Notes: generated by a model from the sequence alone, not told the origin. 64,000 nt of DNA from Echinometra lucunter (GCA_029962745.1 CM057162.1:13238139-13302138); one strand, 5' to 3'. Positions 43,184-56,877 are shown, counted from the stretch's first letter. A program made the numbers and translations.

Positions 43184-46100
43184 GTAAGTATACTCCAGAG
43201 ACATAGATAGAGGGGGGATGGTGAGATGCATCCCTCCTCTTTTTGTAGTGGATGTATATACGTGTGTATACAGTATAAAGTGTATATAAACATGTGTAAA
43301 TGGGGAAACGTCCCCCTGGTTTGAGGACATGTCTGTGCTAATGGTATACTCACAGAAAGAAGGAAGGGCACAAAAGCCTACAAAGCCACTGAATTGCTTT
43401 GTCAGAAGCAGCTTGTGGAGGAAATGGGCCATTCACATTGCATCGCTGATTTCATTTGACTGCCCAGTGATAGACTATAATGGGAAAATGTGCTTTAAAG
43501 CACCCAGTGTGTAAGATGGGAAATCTGTTATGAAGGTATTTATAGTGTGCTAAAGCACCTGAAAAAAAAGAAGGCTAATTACGTGTGAAATCCCCCCCCC
43601 CCCCCCTCCCCCCCAAAAGAACAAATTATCCAGAATTCTACAAGTTTACTGTAAAGGAATTTGAAGACAATAAAGGGTAACATGAGGCATTAATTTATTT
43701 AAGGAATACACAGTAGCTCTCTACATTCGATTCTGGAAATGCCCTTATTCTTGTCCTGTGTGTGCACTAGTCTACCTCACTAGATGTTTTTACTGCATAT
43801 TAAATTAAGAGTAATTTGAACACACAGTAGCTCTCTACAGTCCTTCAAAGCTTATATTTTGCATGTATAGTGACATTAGATCCCTAACATAAGGGCAAAG
43901 TGTCTTTAGGTTATTGGCACCCTTTAACTATTATCTGTATCATTTTAGATTACAATATTTCATGTCATCATTATCCTCATTGCGATGATTGTTATTATCA
44001 TAATTTATTTCACCTTTATTGTTGTTAACATAGACAGTATCACCTTTATCATATTTTTTTGAATTATCATGGTTTTGTTAACCCATAGCAGTACAGAGCT
44101 TTCTTGAGGTCAAAATTAATCATCTTCAATCCTCAAATTGGCAACAACAATTTTTTTTTTTCACTCTTACCTAGTTTGAAAAAAAAAATGGATATAACAT
44201 GTACCAAAATGAATTATAATTGTAAAATTGAAAAAAAAAATTGCTAATTTGAACATGAAAAGAGTGATTATATAAAATTCACTGTCTTTCCAATTTAGAG
44301 AGTTTAATGATTAGTTAAATTGCTCTAATTCAAGAACACCACACTCTACTTTATTGAAAATGGACTCAAATTTTTCAGTGAATTCTTCTCTTTCTGCTCA
44401 TGTATAATGTGTAATGTCCAGCATTCTGGAACAACAGATACTGCAAAAGCGTCTCCTAAAGGAGACACTGTACCTCTATTGGTTGATTCTAAACACCATT
44501 GTCATATTGGTTCTTTATTCATTCTCTCTGTCAGGAGGAGGAAGATATTGAAGAAGAAGAAAGTTTCCTTGATCTTGAAGGGCTGAGGAATCTTCAAACA
44601 AACAAGGTTTGTATTTCTTTCATACCAGGAAATTTATGATTATTGGATTGGGGGGGGGGAGGGAGTGTTTCACAAAGAGTAAAAGGACTATTATAGTCAC
44701 GATATACAGGGCTCTGAGTTTCTCTTGGTATTAAGTTATGAATCAGCGCAAAGGTCAAGTAAATTTCTCAATTATTTACCCTATTGAAAAATATTGTCGG
44801 CACCCCTGCTGGTACCCTTGATCGTACCTGAATTGGGACCGACCACGCCGCGTATGAAAGGGAATGTAAGCTTGTTTCTCTGATTGAACACAAAACAGCA
44901 GCAAATTCATCTGTCATGGGCCATTCCATAATCTGTGTGAGGAGCCCCAAAATCTGCCATATAATGTAGACTCTATGCAATAATGCCCTTTGGGGGCGTC
45001 TGCCGGGCACTTAGCAGCAGAAAATTTATCTGTCATGGGCCATTCTGAACACAGTGTAATGAGCCGCAAAATCTGCAGTGGGTTTCATGTGGTACCTCGT
45101 TCATCTAACCAAGCCTCTATGTAGACTCTATGCAATAATTGGCCTTTTGGGGGCGTCTGCCAGGCACTTTGCAGCAGAAAATCCGTCTGTCATGGGCCAA
45201 TCTGAATTCATTATAATGAGACGTAAAATCTGCGGTAGGTTTCATGTGGTACCTCCTTCATCAAATCTAACCCATTTTTTTGCCCCTTTTAAAAGGCCCC
45301 AGGGGCCACATGCAGCAGAGGTGCAACGGAAGACGCCAAGTTTGGTATATGCGGGGCTCCTTCCCAGGTGTTCCAATACTCAGATGTTGGTACCTCGTTC
45401 ATCTAATCAAAAGTCATCTAGCTGCCGGTCTAATAGTAGATATAGCTATTAGCTAAGTACTTAAAGTATTTAGAGCAATCGTCTGGGAAATTGGACTGAC
45501 CGGTATACCCATATCCAAGAGATGCATTCTCTGTAACTTGGACTAGACTTACAGCTGTGGGTTCCTTTAGGGTTGTTTCTCTTTGAGCACTTGGATAAAA
45601 AATCAATTGATCATGAGTGACATATGACCTCTGCTTGATCTTTGACCCTGGTGCCAGGAGACGGCGGAGAGCTCAAGACCAGAGGAGATCATGGAGTCAT
45701 CGGTGGATGCCAATGAATGGAGGTTAGAGGTTGAGAGAGTCACACCATCCCTGAAGGTACGATAACATGTGAAATGACTTACCCCCCCCCCCCCCCCTCC
45801 TGCGCTCCCCGGAAGGAGGGGGGGGGGACAGTCAGTATATGAAGAGTTGTAATGCAAAACCGAAATATCCATTTCTGTCAAATTGAGATATTTGCACTTA
45901 AAGATCAAGAAAAATAAGAAAATGTGAGAAAATTTATGCTACTTTTGACCATAACTTCAACAATATACGCAATGAGCAATGTATAACTAATCAGTCTGCC
46001 GTCAGCATTCCTGTACACACGCATGACCACAGGCTTCCCAAAATCATCGTTAACGATTTTTATTCAGTATTTTCAAGTCTCTTTCCAGAAAATTTACGCC

Positions 46101-49100
46101 CTATAAAGCGAGGTTAACCTCGAACATACCTGAAGTAGGTCTCTGTTCTGTTTCATTTTTGTTATTTATTTTTTTTATGAGATTTTTAATTTTGCTGGAA
46201 AATCAGGAATTTGTATTGGCCTATATATTGTCCATTTAATGATGTTAATGCCAAAAGAAAATTAATAAATTACATCGTGTAATCTGCCGTAAGTAGACAA
46301 ATATTGTCCTTGTACCATATACTGTGAAATATTTGAACGCTCAGAATCAATTAACCCATTCATGACATAGGTCCACATTTTGTGGTTTGGCCTAATATCT
46401 TTTGATGCAAAGCCCTAAAAATCATACCAAATACATGAGCGGAAAGAGCAAAAAATTCTACACAAACTGTGCCCATTTTGGTTGCGTCAATATTCGTTGT
46501 TTGATGCTGAAAATTTTTTTAAAGGAAAATAAGCATTAAAATCCTTAAATTGGCAATGTGACAGAAAGTTTAAAATCACCGTTTTCCCCTCCAAATTGGC
46601 AACTTTTTGACTTCTCATTGTAATTTCAGTCAATTTATATTCATTTCAGATACATGACGTTTTATAAGAAAAATGTAGCAATAAAATAAGAATGTTGGTG
46701 TTGCCAATTTGAAGAATAAAAGCTGATCAAATCAGGCTTTAAATAATTCCTGTCATGAATGGGTTAACAGGTACAATAATACAACCATCTTTTGCTCATT
46801 CTACCCTGGATATATGAACAAGTCTTTAAGATTTTTTTCCCCTTTCATTTTATAAAGGTCCACATCAGAACAGATAACAAGGACTGGAGGACACACGTTG
46901 ATCAGATGCATCAACATAAGGATGGAATTGAAACTGCTCTCTCAGAGACAAAGGTAACTATTGCAGAGCGGAAACTCATTAATACAGAGCTCTGATATAA
47001 TGACAATCAATCTTTTTTTTTTTTTTGGTCGAGCCACGAGTAGTGGAGTGAGACTAAGGGATCACTAGCATTAGCAGCATCTGTCTGTCCGTAGCGCTTA
47101 TGAAACTTATTACTTTGCAACCATTTGCCCGTTTGTAACCAAACTTGGATGATAGATGCTCTACAGAGACCTCAATATTATTTGGGGGGCAAGAGGTCAT
47201 TTATGTAACTCAAAAGGTTAAATGAGGTCAAATGTTAACAAAATGTTAACTTGCAAGTTTCTACTCGGGTTGGTAACTTTTGAACCATAAGGCCATTTCT
47301 AACCTAACTTAGGTGGTAGATACCTTACAAAGGCCTCAATGTTTTGGGGGTCAAAGGTCACATATGTAGGTCAAATTAGGTCAAATGTTACAATTCACCT
47401 GCAAGAATGATTGCACATGAGTGTGGCGAGACACATGGTCATCACCTTGTTTTCAAATCAATTCAATTTATTCAACCTCTCTTTAAAAAACAATTTACAA
47501 TTTACAAATCACAATATATAATGAAAGTGAGGACCCCTAAGAAGCACATGTCTGCTTGTAATCAGGGCCTTACAATACATGTAACAAGAACAATATAATA
47601 AACATAAAGCATACACACCAACACATACTTTATATATTGGTATTTATTTATTTATTGGTATATGAAATACTGATCAGCAGCAATCTGAAAGGATCAGTTT
47701 ACAAATTAAAAACATAAATAGATGAATATATAACAGTCTACATTCAAATAAATAACAGAAAACAAAGTAACAAATGTAAGAATACAGGTAAACATACACA
47801 CACACACAAAACAAACACACCCCCTCCCATACACCCACTCACCCTTACAACCAACATGCAACACACAACCAAGCACTACATGTGCATACACACATTCACT
47901 ATGAGGTTTTCTAAGAGAACAGAATTAGAGAAGAATAGAACAGTGAGAAATAGAATAAGAAAGAGGAAGGAAAGAGAATTTCCTTACTCATTTTAATTGA
48001 TATCATTCATTTGAAATATACCTTCCTTATAAACTGATTTAAATCAAATAATTACAGGAATGGGTTTACAAAGTGAAATGACTTTGGCTCTATTGTTTTT
48101 CCTCCTCCATCTTCTCGTTTTGTCAGGGTCATCTTGATAAGCTGCACAAGGAGATTACAAGGACGTTAGAGAAGATAGGTAGTAGGGAGAAATACATCAA
48201 CAATCAGCTTGAGCATCTCCTTCAGGATTTCAGAGGAACACAAGATGGTCTTGCTGAGGTAAGCCTAAGCCCACCACACACTATATGATCCAACTGCAAC
48301 CTGATTTTGGAATAAGTAGCATTTTGCATTACATATGAAAGTTGTATTTATGTCATCTTTGTATACTATGTATACGCTATCTTTTCTCAGCTTTGCTTCG
48401 GAAAGATAGCTACATCCAGACTGCCTCAGAAATGTTAGTTTGTCCATCACCTTCACCAACTATGATTATTTGCTTATTATATCCGTCATGATGAGAGTCT
48501 CTGCAATTGATTGGTCTAATGCACATCTTGTGATAAAATACAGTTCTCACCAGCATCATGCAAATGAGCAAATTTGCCATGGAAGGTAACATCTGACGTC
48601 ACAAGCTGTTAATAGCTCGTCGGAACCTACTATTTACGGATACTATTAACGGCGTATGACATCACGCAAAAAGTGCGTACTTGATTGTGACGACATTAAT
48701 TTGCGCGCGTCTATTGTTTAGGCCCCAACATGTGATGATGATGTCATCATTTTGATAAATTTAGATCCATTGCGCAATGCAAACACTGCAACAGCGCTAA
48801 TGTTATACTAATATCTACAGATGCAGAATCTCTGATTTTAAGAGTGTAGATTTTGCCCTTTAATTATTACTAAAGATAAAAACCAAACATGTACGGCCGT
48901 GAGAGGGTCTGGTTAAACTATGATAGCCTCAGTAATGTGAATGGGACCATTTTCCTTCGGGGCTGCGCCCCTCAGGAATATAGTCAAATTCGCGTTACTT
49001 CGGGTACCATAGTTTCCAACCAGGCGCTCTCATGGCCATACATATTTGTATGATACAACCCAAGGTGAACTCGAAACTGGACTGTGCCCTGAGACAAAGT

Positions 49101-52100
49101 CGAGAGGCATAGTTCAGTCATGAGACAGCCGAGGAGCAGTAGTTTAAATCATTACCCCAAAATTAAGCAGTCAATATTTGTTTGCCCACCGCATCCTGCT
49201 TGTAGATTCCAAAAGGGTCCTTCAAAAAAATAATGTCTGAAGATATTTTGAAGGGAAATTTACCAATCTAAGTAAGAGTAGTATGCACTCCTCACTGTGG
49301 ATATCCATTAACTTCATGCATATTTATTGCGTCACTGCTTTGTATGCGCAAGTAGAATTATGCCCAGTCAATATTTTTCCCTATAATGCCCGGCAGTCTG
49401 TAATGAATTTCATGCAGGCAGATTTAACCAATCAGAGGCTTAGAATCTTGATATGCAATATACAAATAATTCATGTTTGTGAGTGCATTACTGCATATGC
49501 ACTGCATGAACATGAAGTTATGGTGGGATGATGAACAAGACTTTGTCGAGTTCACTCTCCATCTCATTGTGACTTAACTGAGTACACTGTGTATCACTAA
49601 TACTTGAGCCACAAAACATGAGTTATTTGTTTCATAAAACGGGTTGGCATTATGAATAGAAAGCCAATACGTAAGCTATGAACCTGATTGAAATGTCAAG
49701 ATTCGCACGGGCATGGAGGCAGCTATTTTCTTTTTTTATGACATCATGTATGATAATCGCAGCCTAGTCCAACGATGTAATGCACTTCTTGGTATTCGTG
49801 TCATTTTCCTTATATAAAACTATGCGCTTCTTGGTATTTGTGTCATTGTCCTTACATAAAACTATACCACATTGGGTTTGCAGTGTCCTCAAGCGCACAG
49901 ACGATCAATGAAAACTGAGTTTATGTGGAAAGACAGTACTGCATCATCACTGCAAAGTGCTGCATCATAAAATGCACAGTGCTGCATCCAAAATGCACAG
50001 AGGGAGGGGTGCGTAAAATTAAACCATTAACATGTGATTTCCATGCGCATCCTCTATTGGCTACATTCTTGAACCCATTTTATAAAACCAAATAAATTAC
50101 ATTACTGTTGCATCTGACCTTCATCCGACCTTCTTCCTTTTTATGTCCATTGTCCAGGTGAAAGAACAATATAGGCAGGCTAGTGGAGGAGTGACTGAAA
50201 GAACAAGACAGCTTGCTGAAGTGACAGAAGAATTAGAACGGATAAAGCAAGAGATGGAGGAGAGAGGATCAAGCATGACCGATGGATGTAAGTTGACTAA
50301 ACACCCGGTTAGGGAGTTGTTTTGTGAAGAGTCTTGTCAGTGATTTTCACTCACAAAGTTGCTCTCAGCCTATCAGATGCAAGGATTTCAGTAGCTTATA
50401 ACAGTTGTCAGTGAAAATCACAGACAAGGCTCTTTGTTAAATGCTCCCCAGGGTTTTTTTTTTTTCATAAAGCTGTTTGTGAAGTTACACATTACTTTAC
50501 AAACAACTTGGATATGAAGTGCCAAATAGAATGTATGAAGTTTTTCCTGATGTAACAAAGTGTTCCTGCATTTCCTATAATCACCATTTAACTGTGGCAA
50601 AAAATAACCTGGCAGTAAGAAAGTTTCTAAGCAGAATGTATGTTATTCTATGTCTGCATATTTCACCTTTAGCTGATGCAATCTAATGATTGAGAATTCC
50701 ATTTGGTTTGCCATATTCAAATCGTTTGTAAAATCATTCATAACTTTACAAATAACTTTATGAAACACCCCAAGTTACCTAAAAACATATGACACTTTAT
50801 GATAGGGATACCCTGCAGTTTCTCTGTTTTCAAAATTTTATACCAATAATGCATTCTTCATTGTTCAATATCATACGTATAGTGCATGCTCTGGAGTTGA
50901 GCATACTGTAATATGTGCATCCATAGCTTTAGAATTTCTCAAGTGCATTATATGTCATGGCTGAGGTAAGATATAATGCTCAAGAGAAATTCTCTATCTA
51001 TAGATGTACATTTTATGGTATATTTGACAAAAATGAGCATGTACTATGTGTTATATAAGATGGGAAACTGCTTGTGGGAGCTCACCAAACTATTTACATT
51101 GCAACATCCATCACAAGTCATGAAGTGCAAATTTGTAAATTCCTTAACTTCCAACAGCATAACATTAACAGAATGAAAATCACTTTGGAGTCCGGGGGGG
51201 GGGGGGGGGGGGGGTGTTTCATAAAGCTGTTCGTAAGTTACGCACGACTTTACGCACGACTGGTGATATGTTCTTGTGCTACATGTAAATGATTGAGAAT
51301 CTGATTAGCACCCAAGAACATGTTCCAGTCGTGCGTAAAGTCGTGCGTAACTTACGAACAGGTCTATGAACCCCCCCTCCCCCAGACTCTATCACATCTT
51401 GTAAACTGCAACCTTCTTAATAACTAAATTCACTGACTTTCAACAGCATAACAGGATAAAAATCACTGCGGAATCTTATTTCAAAGTCTAGAAACTAAGG
51501 TATCTGTAATAACAGTTACTGAATTTCACGTAGTTTAGTGCCACTTCAGTTGCACCCATGAAAATGCAACTGCTTTGTTTGGGTAATGAATCGATGAGTC
51601 GACGCAATGTTTATAGGCGAGGAGTACATTTTGGGCAGATTTTGGCTGCGCCAAAGTCACTAGAACCTCTGCTGCTGTGGAGGTGGTGGAGTGGGTATAT
51701 CAACACTTGCACATGTAGAACTTGGTCCTGGTCCTGGATTTGGAACTCTCCTCTTTCTTTCTGGAGTGTATGTACTAGTAGAGGGCTGACTCTCTGAGCT
51801 GAGAGCTAGCTTCATAGAGAGTTTTTTTTTTTTGATGCTCCTGAACAGGCCCCTAAAGCTCTGCCATTTTGTCCAGATCCATTAGAAGACTGACCTAAGC
51901 ATCCATTTATATTCATGATAAAAAGTGAATAATTCATTTTGTAAGATGCTTCCAACAAGTAGCTTGCATTTGTACACGTTTTGAAACCTGATGCCCATCA
52001 GCATACCTCATGCGCAATTTATGCTCAATAAATGTGCAGCTATTGCGACAAATGAAATTAAATTAAAAATGACATTAAATCAAAGTGTTATAATAAAACT

Positions 52101-53437
52101 GATACGCGCAATGGATATGAATAATGCAACAGTGTTATCAATATCATGATGATAACGGGTGCTCATGCTACTTTCCATCTAGTAAATTTATAATATGTCT
52201 ATGCTCCTGAATTCAGGAGTAATGTTTAATGCTAGCTTCAGATCTGTGACCAGAGACAGACAAGATATGCCTGGCTTCAAAGCCTGCGTTGTTATAGAGA
52301 TGTTGATGTAGGTGGCACACGAGCAGTGATTAGTGTAGATCTTTGAACGTTCTGCTCCTCTGGTAATGGTCGACATTTTCTTGGCAATGGTGTTGATGCC
52401 AAATCAGTGCATTATCAAACCATGGTGATGAGTCTACAGACGTGACAGACTTTAGATGTTGCCAAAAGGTCTCACAGTTTGGATTTAAATGAGAAACGTA
52501 GTAACGTATGCCATGAAGGACTCAACTGGACACTTTCCATCATGAGTCCCAAACATTCACCATGAAGATATTTTTTTTTTCATATCATGAACACTGTACA
52601 CATACTTTTCATTTGTAAAATCCTTTTCAACAGCAAAATGTTCCTTCTTCGTAGAATGGAAATTTTCTCTTCCTCTGTTACACAGGTACAACATCATGTC
52701 TACAAATACAATGGAACCTCATTATAAAGAACACTGTTATATAACAAACTCGTTATAACATGGTAAATTTGCTGGTCCCACTTCTTTGTATTTTAATGTT
52801 TTTAGCCCTGATATAACAAGGTTCGATATAAAGAGGTAATATCCTTGGTCTGGAGGAGTTTGTTGTAACAAGGCTCGTCTGTACCATGTTTTGCAAATCT
52901 CCAGGAGTAGTAGATGTGTCCACCGGAGGTGAATTTTCTAATTTTCATCACACCCTCCGGTATTATGGAGTTCTTGTGCTGCACAGCCCCCTTTCCAACC
53001 TTCCTCAGCTTGTGAAGCTTTGCTTGGAAAACATCATTTGCAGGCTTGAAAACATCATTGGTTGGCTTGAAAGCTGCATCTTTTGTAATATCAATGGAGA
53101 GGGTCTTCTATAGTGAAGTGTGATCAGCAAATGCTTAGCATAGTAGTCCCCTTCATCTGACTGTGTGTCATCGTTTAAACACGCTATATAATGATATTTT
53201 TGTTGTTTTATATTGTTTTGAATAAAATGAAATTGAAATGAATTAAAATTACTTCTTGCAGCTCCGTTGGTGAAGATCAAGCAAGCCCTACAGCGTCTCA
53301 AGAACGAGGTCATCCAAATGGATGTTCGGATAGGGGTCGTGGAGCAAAACCTTCTTCAAGCCAAGCTAAAAGACAAGACCAACATGCAAAGAGATATGAA
53401 TAAACCTATTGGTAATGCTAATGAATATGATTATTGA
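43093..53437 (+). CDS. IFT57: IFT57 exons 4-10, second copy without exons 1-3
   Basis: Exons 43093-43183, 44535-44606, 45658-45756, 46858-46953, 48127-48258, 50158-50287 and 53262-53437 have the same lengths, phases and splice sites as copy 1. The 796 coding bases differ at nine sites, all silent. No exon 1-3 sequence precedes it in the window (instead: gap, ACGTC element, tandem repeat), so as assembled it cannot give full IFT57. Most likely the other haplotype of the same gene misplaced by assembly; a recent partial tandem duplication held by selection or gene conversion is the alternative. Confidence 0.93.
44082..44482. mobile_element. TTAA-target MITE (family I), copy 2 intron 4 only
   Basis: The ends cccatagcagtacag and ctgtacctctattgg are imperfectly inverted. 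Flanked by TTAA (44078-44081) and TTGA (44483-44486). In copy 1 the intact empty site gttttgttaattctaaacac is at about 26350-26369. Confidence 0.82.
44535..44606 (+). CDS. IFT57: IFT57 exon 5 (copy 2)
   Basis: Identical to 26407-26478; acceptor ctgtcag, donor aag|gtttgt. Confidence 0.92.
44890..45300. repeat. degenerate tandem repeat, copy 2 intron 5 only
   Basis: Three units of the 38664-39525 family (cagcagaaaatttatctgtc, atgggccattctgaa, gccctttgggggcgtctgcc). Copy 1 carries a family E MITE in the same intron instead. Confidence 0.7.
45658..45756 (+). CDS. IFT57: IFT57 exon 6 (copy 2)
   Basis: Same protein as 27351-27449; silent changes in Ala, Asn, Glu and Pro codons. Confidence 0.92.
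46355..46763. mobile_element. TTAA-target MITE (family D), copy 2 intron 6 only
   Basis: CCCATTCATGACA at the left, TGTCATGAATGGG at the right, flanked by TTAA at 46351-46354 and 46764-46767. The empty site tcaattaacaggtacaataa is intact in copy 1 at 28087-28106. Homologous to 20952-21359. Confidence 0.93.
46858..46953 (+). CDS. IFT57: IFT57 exon 7 (copy 2)
   Basis: Identical to 28180-28275. Confidence 0.93.
48127..48258 (+). CDS. IFT57: IFT57 exon 8 (copy 2)
   Basis: Same protein as 29478-29609; two silent changes (Leu, Gly). Confidence 0.93.
49548..49579. repeat. single unit of the 32-bp minisatellite
   Basis: gagttcactctccatctcat followed by tgtgacttaact occurs once here, against six units at 30929-31120; the flanks match on both sides. 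Confidence 0.92.
50158..50287 (+). CDS. IFT57: IFT57 exon 9 (copy 2)
   Basis: Same protein as 31702-31831; two silent changes (Lys, Thr). Confidence 0.93.
51195..51384. mobile_element. palindromic MITE (family F), copy 2
   Basis: Better preserved than the copy 1 element: taagttacgcacgactttac and gtaaagtcgtgcgtaactta are perfect inverted arms. The bounding G and C runs differ in length from copy 1. Confidence 0.88.
52709..52881. mobile_element. pogo-like MITE, copy 2
   Basis: Counterpart of 34297-34471, TA on both sides, with small indels. Confidence 0.75.
53262..53437 (+). CDS. IFT57: IFT57 exon 10 (copy 2), terminal
   Basis: Same protein and stop as 34850-35025; one silent change (Gln). 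Confidence 0.93.
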
Positions 53438-56000
53438 AGATTTTTAATCATGGGATATGAGTAATGCAGACTACTAAACAAAGTTGGAGGAGAAGTATGC
53501 AGATAACTACTAATTTAACATATCAGTGATACTGAGAGATATAAATGTTATAAAGATAAGCAATTGCCCAAGGTTTATCTTTAATTGCACTGCCTACTGA
53601 TTATAAAGTATCACAGTTAAGAGTACATTTAACACAGATTACAGTAAAACAAAGGTGAAAGAAAGAAGGGGGAGGGATGATTTCAGAAAGACTGTTTAAA
53701 TGGGGACATAGGTAGAAATATTTTTTACTACCAAGATGTCATTTCATTATTGCAACAGCATACTTATACCAAGAGAAATGAATACATGTATCAGTAAAGG
53801 ACAGGCCCCATTTGACAAATAACCAGATGACTATGAAGTAGACTATAGACCCTGTTTACATCTGGCTTTTGGCTGGCCCAAGACAGGCCTAAATTTTGAT
53901 GTAAAAATGCAGTACCACATGTGGACATCCTCCGGAGGTAGTCTCGGGTGGCCTATTTTTGGTGTAAAGGCTAGCGGGCCCAAACGTGGTACCAAATTCA
54001 TCACAAGAGACGTACTATTAGGACGTCATAATGGTATACGACCACCAGCTGCGCTTAACATTATGATGCAGTAAAATGGTGATCATTCATTTGTGCCTGT
54101 GCCATATGAAATGTTTAAATGTTTTCAGTACCAGGCCAGCTTCAGGCCTGCCCCGCAGTGTAAACGAGGTTGGTGACTACGGTACTGGAAGCACTACTCA
54201 TCCAAGAAAATTGTTTCTTAAAGTTCTTTGGCATATTAAATCACTGAGCTTACGTCTGTAATGTCAATACCATATTTATTTTCCAAATAAATTCCAGGGG
54301 CCTGTTGCATAAAACGTACTATAATAGTAACTTTCCTATTACAGTAACTTTAATTAAAGGTAGATACTGCTCTCAACAGATCAGAACTAAGCCTTCAATC
54401 AAAGCTTAGATACAAGACTAACATGCAAATAGTTGTGATTAAGCATATGGATAGTACAAATGAATGTGAATATATGGCAAATTATAATTGAGGTTCAAAA
54501 GAACAGAATATGACAATCAAGGACAGGAATACTTGCACAAGTACACAGGAGGAAAGAATTAAAAGGGAAAACTTTGAAAGACTAAAGAGATGGCGGGTTC
54601 AACTCTAAAATACTTTGATTATTGTGTGGAGTGTTATTTTGGCATACCTGGGCCCTATCTTACAAAGAGTTGCGATCGATTCGGATCAATCTCTCAGCTG
54701 TGTACTTAAGAGATAGGAGTTGAGATCAATCTCAAAGTTCCGATTGATCCGAATCGATTGCTACTCTTTGTAAAAGGGGCTCAGTAAATAGACTTATTTT
54801 CAGTAAATACACAACTTTTTAAAGCCTCATATAGATAAATTTTTCTGCATAAATTGAAATGATATGGTTTTATTTTCAGGCAGCTATTTCAGTTGCTTTG
54901 TTTTTTTTTTTCCAACATATCTGGGGTTTTATGCAACAAAGGGCTATCAGCATTTTTGGTCAAAACGAGATTTCAAAATCAAAATGATCCAGTCAGAGAC
55001 CAGGAAGCCATTCGTAATAATGGTTTCTACAGCAAACTTTGCTGCAACTGGGTATCACCCAAAATAGATATAGCTATCTGCTTTAAACTGCAGTGTGTCA
55101 GTGCAACAAATCTTCATTTCAAGATTTATGAAATTTTCCAAAAATGCAGATAGCCCTTTGTTGCACTGATCCCTCGATATGGGACATGCTGATGGCTTTT
55201 TATAAGACAGGATGAGATGCAAGAAAGATAAGTTTAGTTGTCCATCTAAAAGAGGCTGCATTGCTTCATTGTCAACTTGTATGAATTAAGAATTGTGTTT
55301 CCAAAATGTAAATTTCTTAAAGGAATATGTCTCGTATAAAGTTATTTATTATGCCAGGATTTTTAAAGAGCAATACATAAAATTCGGAAGTATGTTCTTG
55401 GATTGAATAGAATGAAAATAATATGATTTACTTAAACATCCATCAGTGTAGAATTGTCCTGATCCTTTGTCTATGATATTGATTACTGAGTGTTAATAAT
55501 AAACTTCTCTATGTGTAAATAGTTTTTTTAGAAAAAGGTGTAGATGAGTATGATGTATAAAGTTGTATTGCATTAAATTGTAAAGTGTGAATAAAAGCTT
55601 ATTTGAAAAGAAAGTAATAAACAATGACTTTGTTTGCTGTAGTGTTTTTCTACTGTGCAGTGACTCTCGCCTCATTCAGTGTTATTTTTGACACACAGTT
55701 GTTTTTGTTTACGAAGAGTTCTTTTTTCTGCTGTCTTTCCAGGTAATTAATGATAATGGATCTCCTTTAGTGTAAGGTCCCCAAACTGATTCTAGGAGAA
55801 TGAGAGTCTTTTCCCAGTTAATTAAAAAAAGAGAAAAGAACTGTTGAAAGGCTAGCTTTTGCCTGCTAAAGCCTGCAATGTGCTTGATGCACTTTGTGAG
55901 CAGAATAGGGTAGACATCTAGAAAAAGGGTCTATCACCAGGAGATCTGAGTTTTGAAAATTAGTGGGGGAGTAGAAACCAAGTGGCCGACGCAGGCTTAT
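53438..56000 (+). other. IFT57 3' UTR / flank (copy 2) and following intergenic DNA
   Basis: Matches 35026-37248 to 55658. AATAAA at about 55576 and 55616 followed by tttgtttgctgtagtgtttt is the best polyadenylation candidate. Beyond 55658 the sequence is unique and non-coding. Confidence 0.5.
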
Positions 56001-56007
56001 CAGTATA

Positions 56008-56181
56008 CAGTGGAATCTCGTTATAAAGAACACTGTTCTAACAAACTCTCGTATAACAAGGTAATTTTGTCGGTCCCACTTATTTGTACATTCTTGTATT
56101 TTAGCCCTGACCTAACAAGGTTTTGATATAAAGAGGTAATTTCTTTGGTCCAGAGGAATTGGTTACAATGGGGTTCGCCTG
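56008..56181. mobile_element. pogo-like MITE, independent copy
   Basis: Left end cagtggaatctcgttataaa, right end caatggggttcgcctg, flanked by TA. Same family as 34297 and 52709. Confidence 0.8.
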
Positions 56182-56877
56182 TATTTGTTCATTATACTAC
56201 AGTTTGAAAATATGTTGCACAAAATTATCAAACCTCGGGTTTAATTTCCGTGGCTGATGTCCATTGTATTGCCTAGTGCTTGTACAAATATGATATCAGA
56301 GAGACATAGAGACAAAAAAAAAATTGTTTCTTTATGTTTGATAAAATATAGTGGATGCAATGTCAAGCATACTAAAATAAAAGATTGATGGATATAATAT
56401 ATATGCAGCAACTTTCATTTGGGTAAAATCCATCAGAAAGTGCTATAATGCTCTTTGTAGGGTTGAATTAACAATCCTTATATTACATTGGCCCTTTTTT
56501 GAAAAAATTTTTTTTGACAAGTCTTGCTGAAATATGTAGAAGAAGGGTCAACGTCAGGAAAATTATAGGACCAAAATTATTATTCGATGAAGAAGTTACA
56601 ATTTTGAAGCTGAAAAAAAAAAGAAAAGAAAAAAAAGGATTTTGCTTTAAAAAAATGAATAATATTGATGGCAAAATGGGACTTGTTTAACTTATAATGT
56701 CTGGTAACAGAAAGGTGTCATGGAATATTTCATTTCTGCTCTTGAGGTCGTATGGAAAACGAATGGGCGGAGCTGATGAGTAGGAATATTGTTTGTCATA
56801 GGCCTTGGCCAAAGATTTTGTTGTTGCTGAATTAGGTTTTTGCAGGCGTGTATCAATCAAATATCAAATGATTATTT
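56182..56877. other. non-coding stretch
   Basis: AT-rich with A-rich runs at 56610-56660. No gene or element recognised. Confidence 0.5.

Larger units (their letters stand above)
39526..55658 (+). repeat. segment present twice in the window, copy 2
   Basis: Matches 24233-37248. It begins inside the splice-acceptor array and continues past the IFT57 3' flank. It is longer because of a 2.4-kb element (39627-42031), two TTAA elements and a different intron 5 repeat. Confidence 0.95.

Noticed and set aside
41971..43210. Open frames up to 389 codons, Leu/Ser/Phe rich, resembling a membrane protein
   Set aside because: They run through the pyrimidine-rich ~74-bp array in all three frames at once; stop-free low-complexity sequence, not a gene. 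The same applies to 24010-25143.
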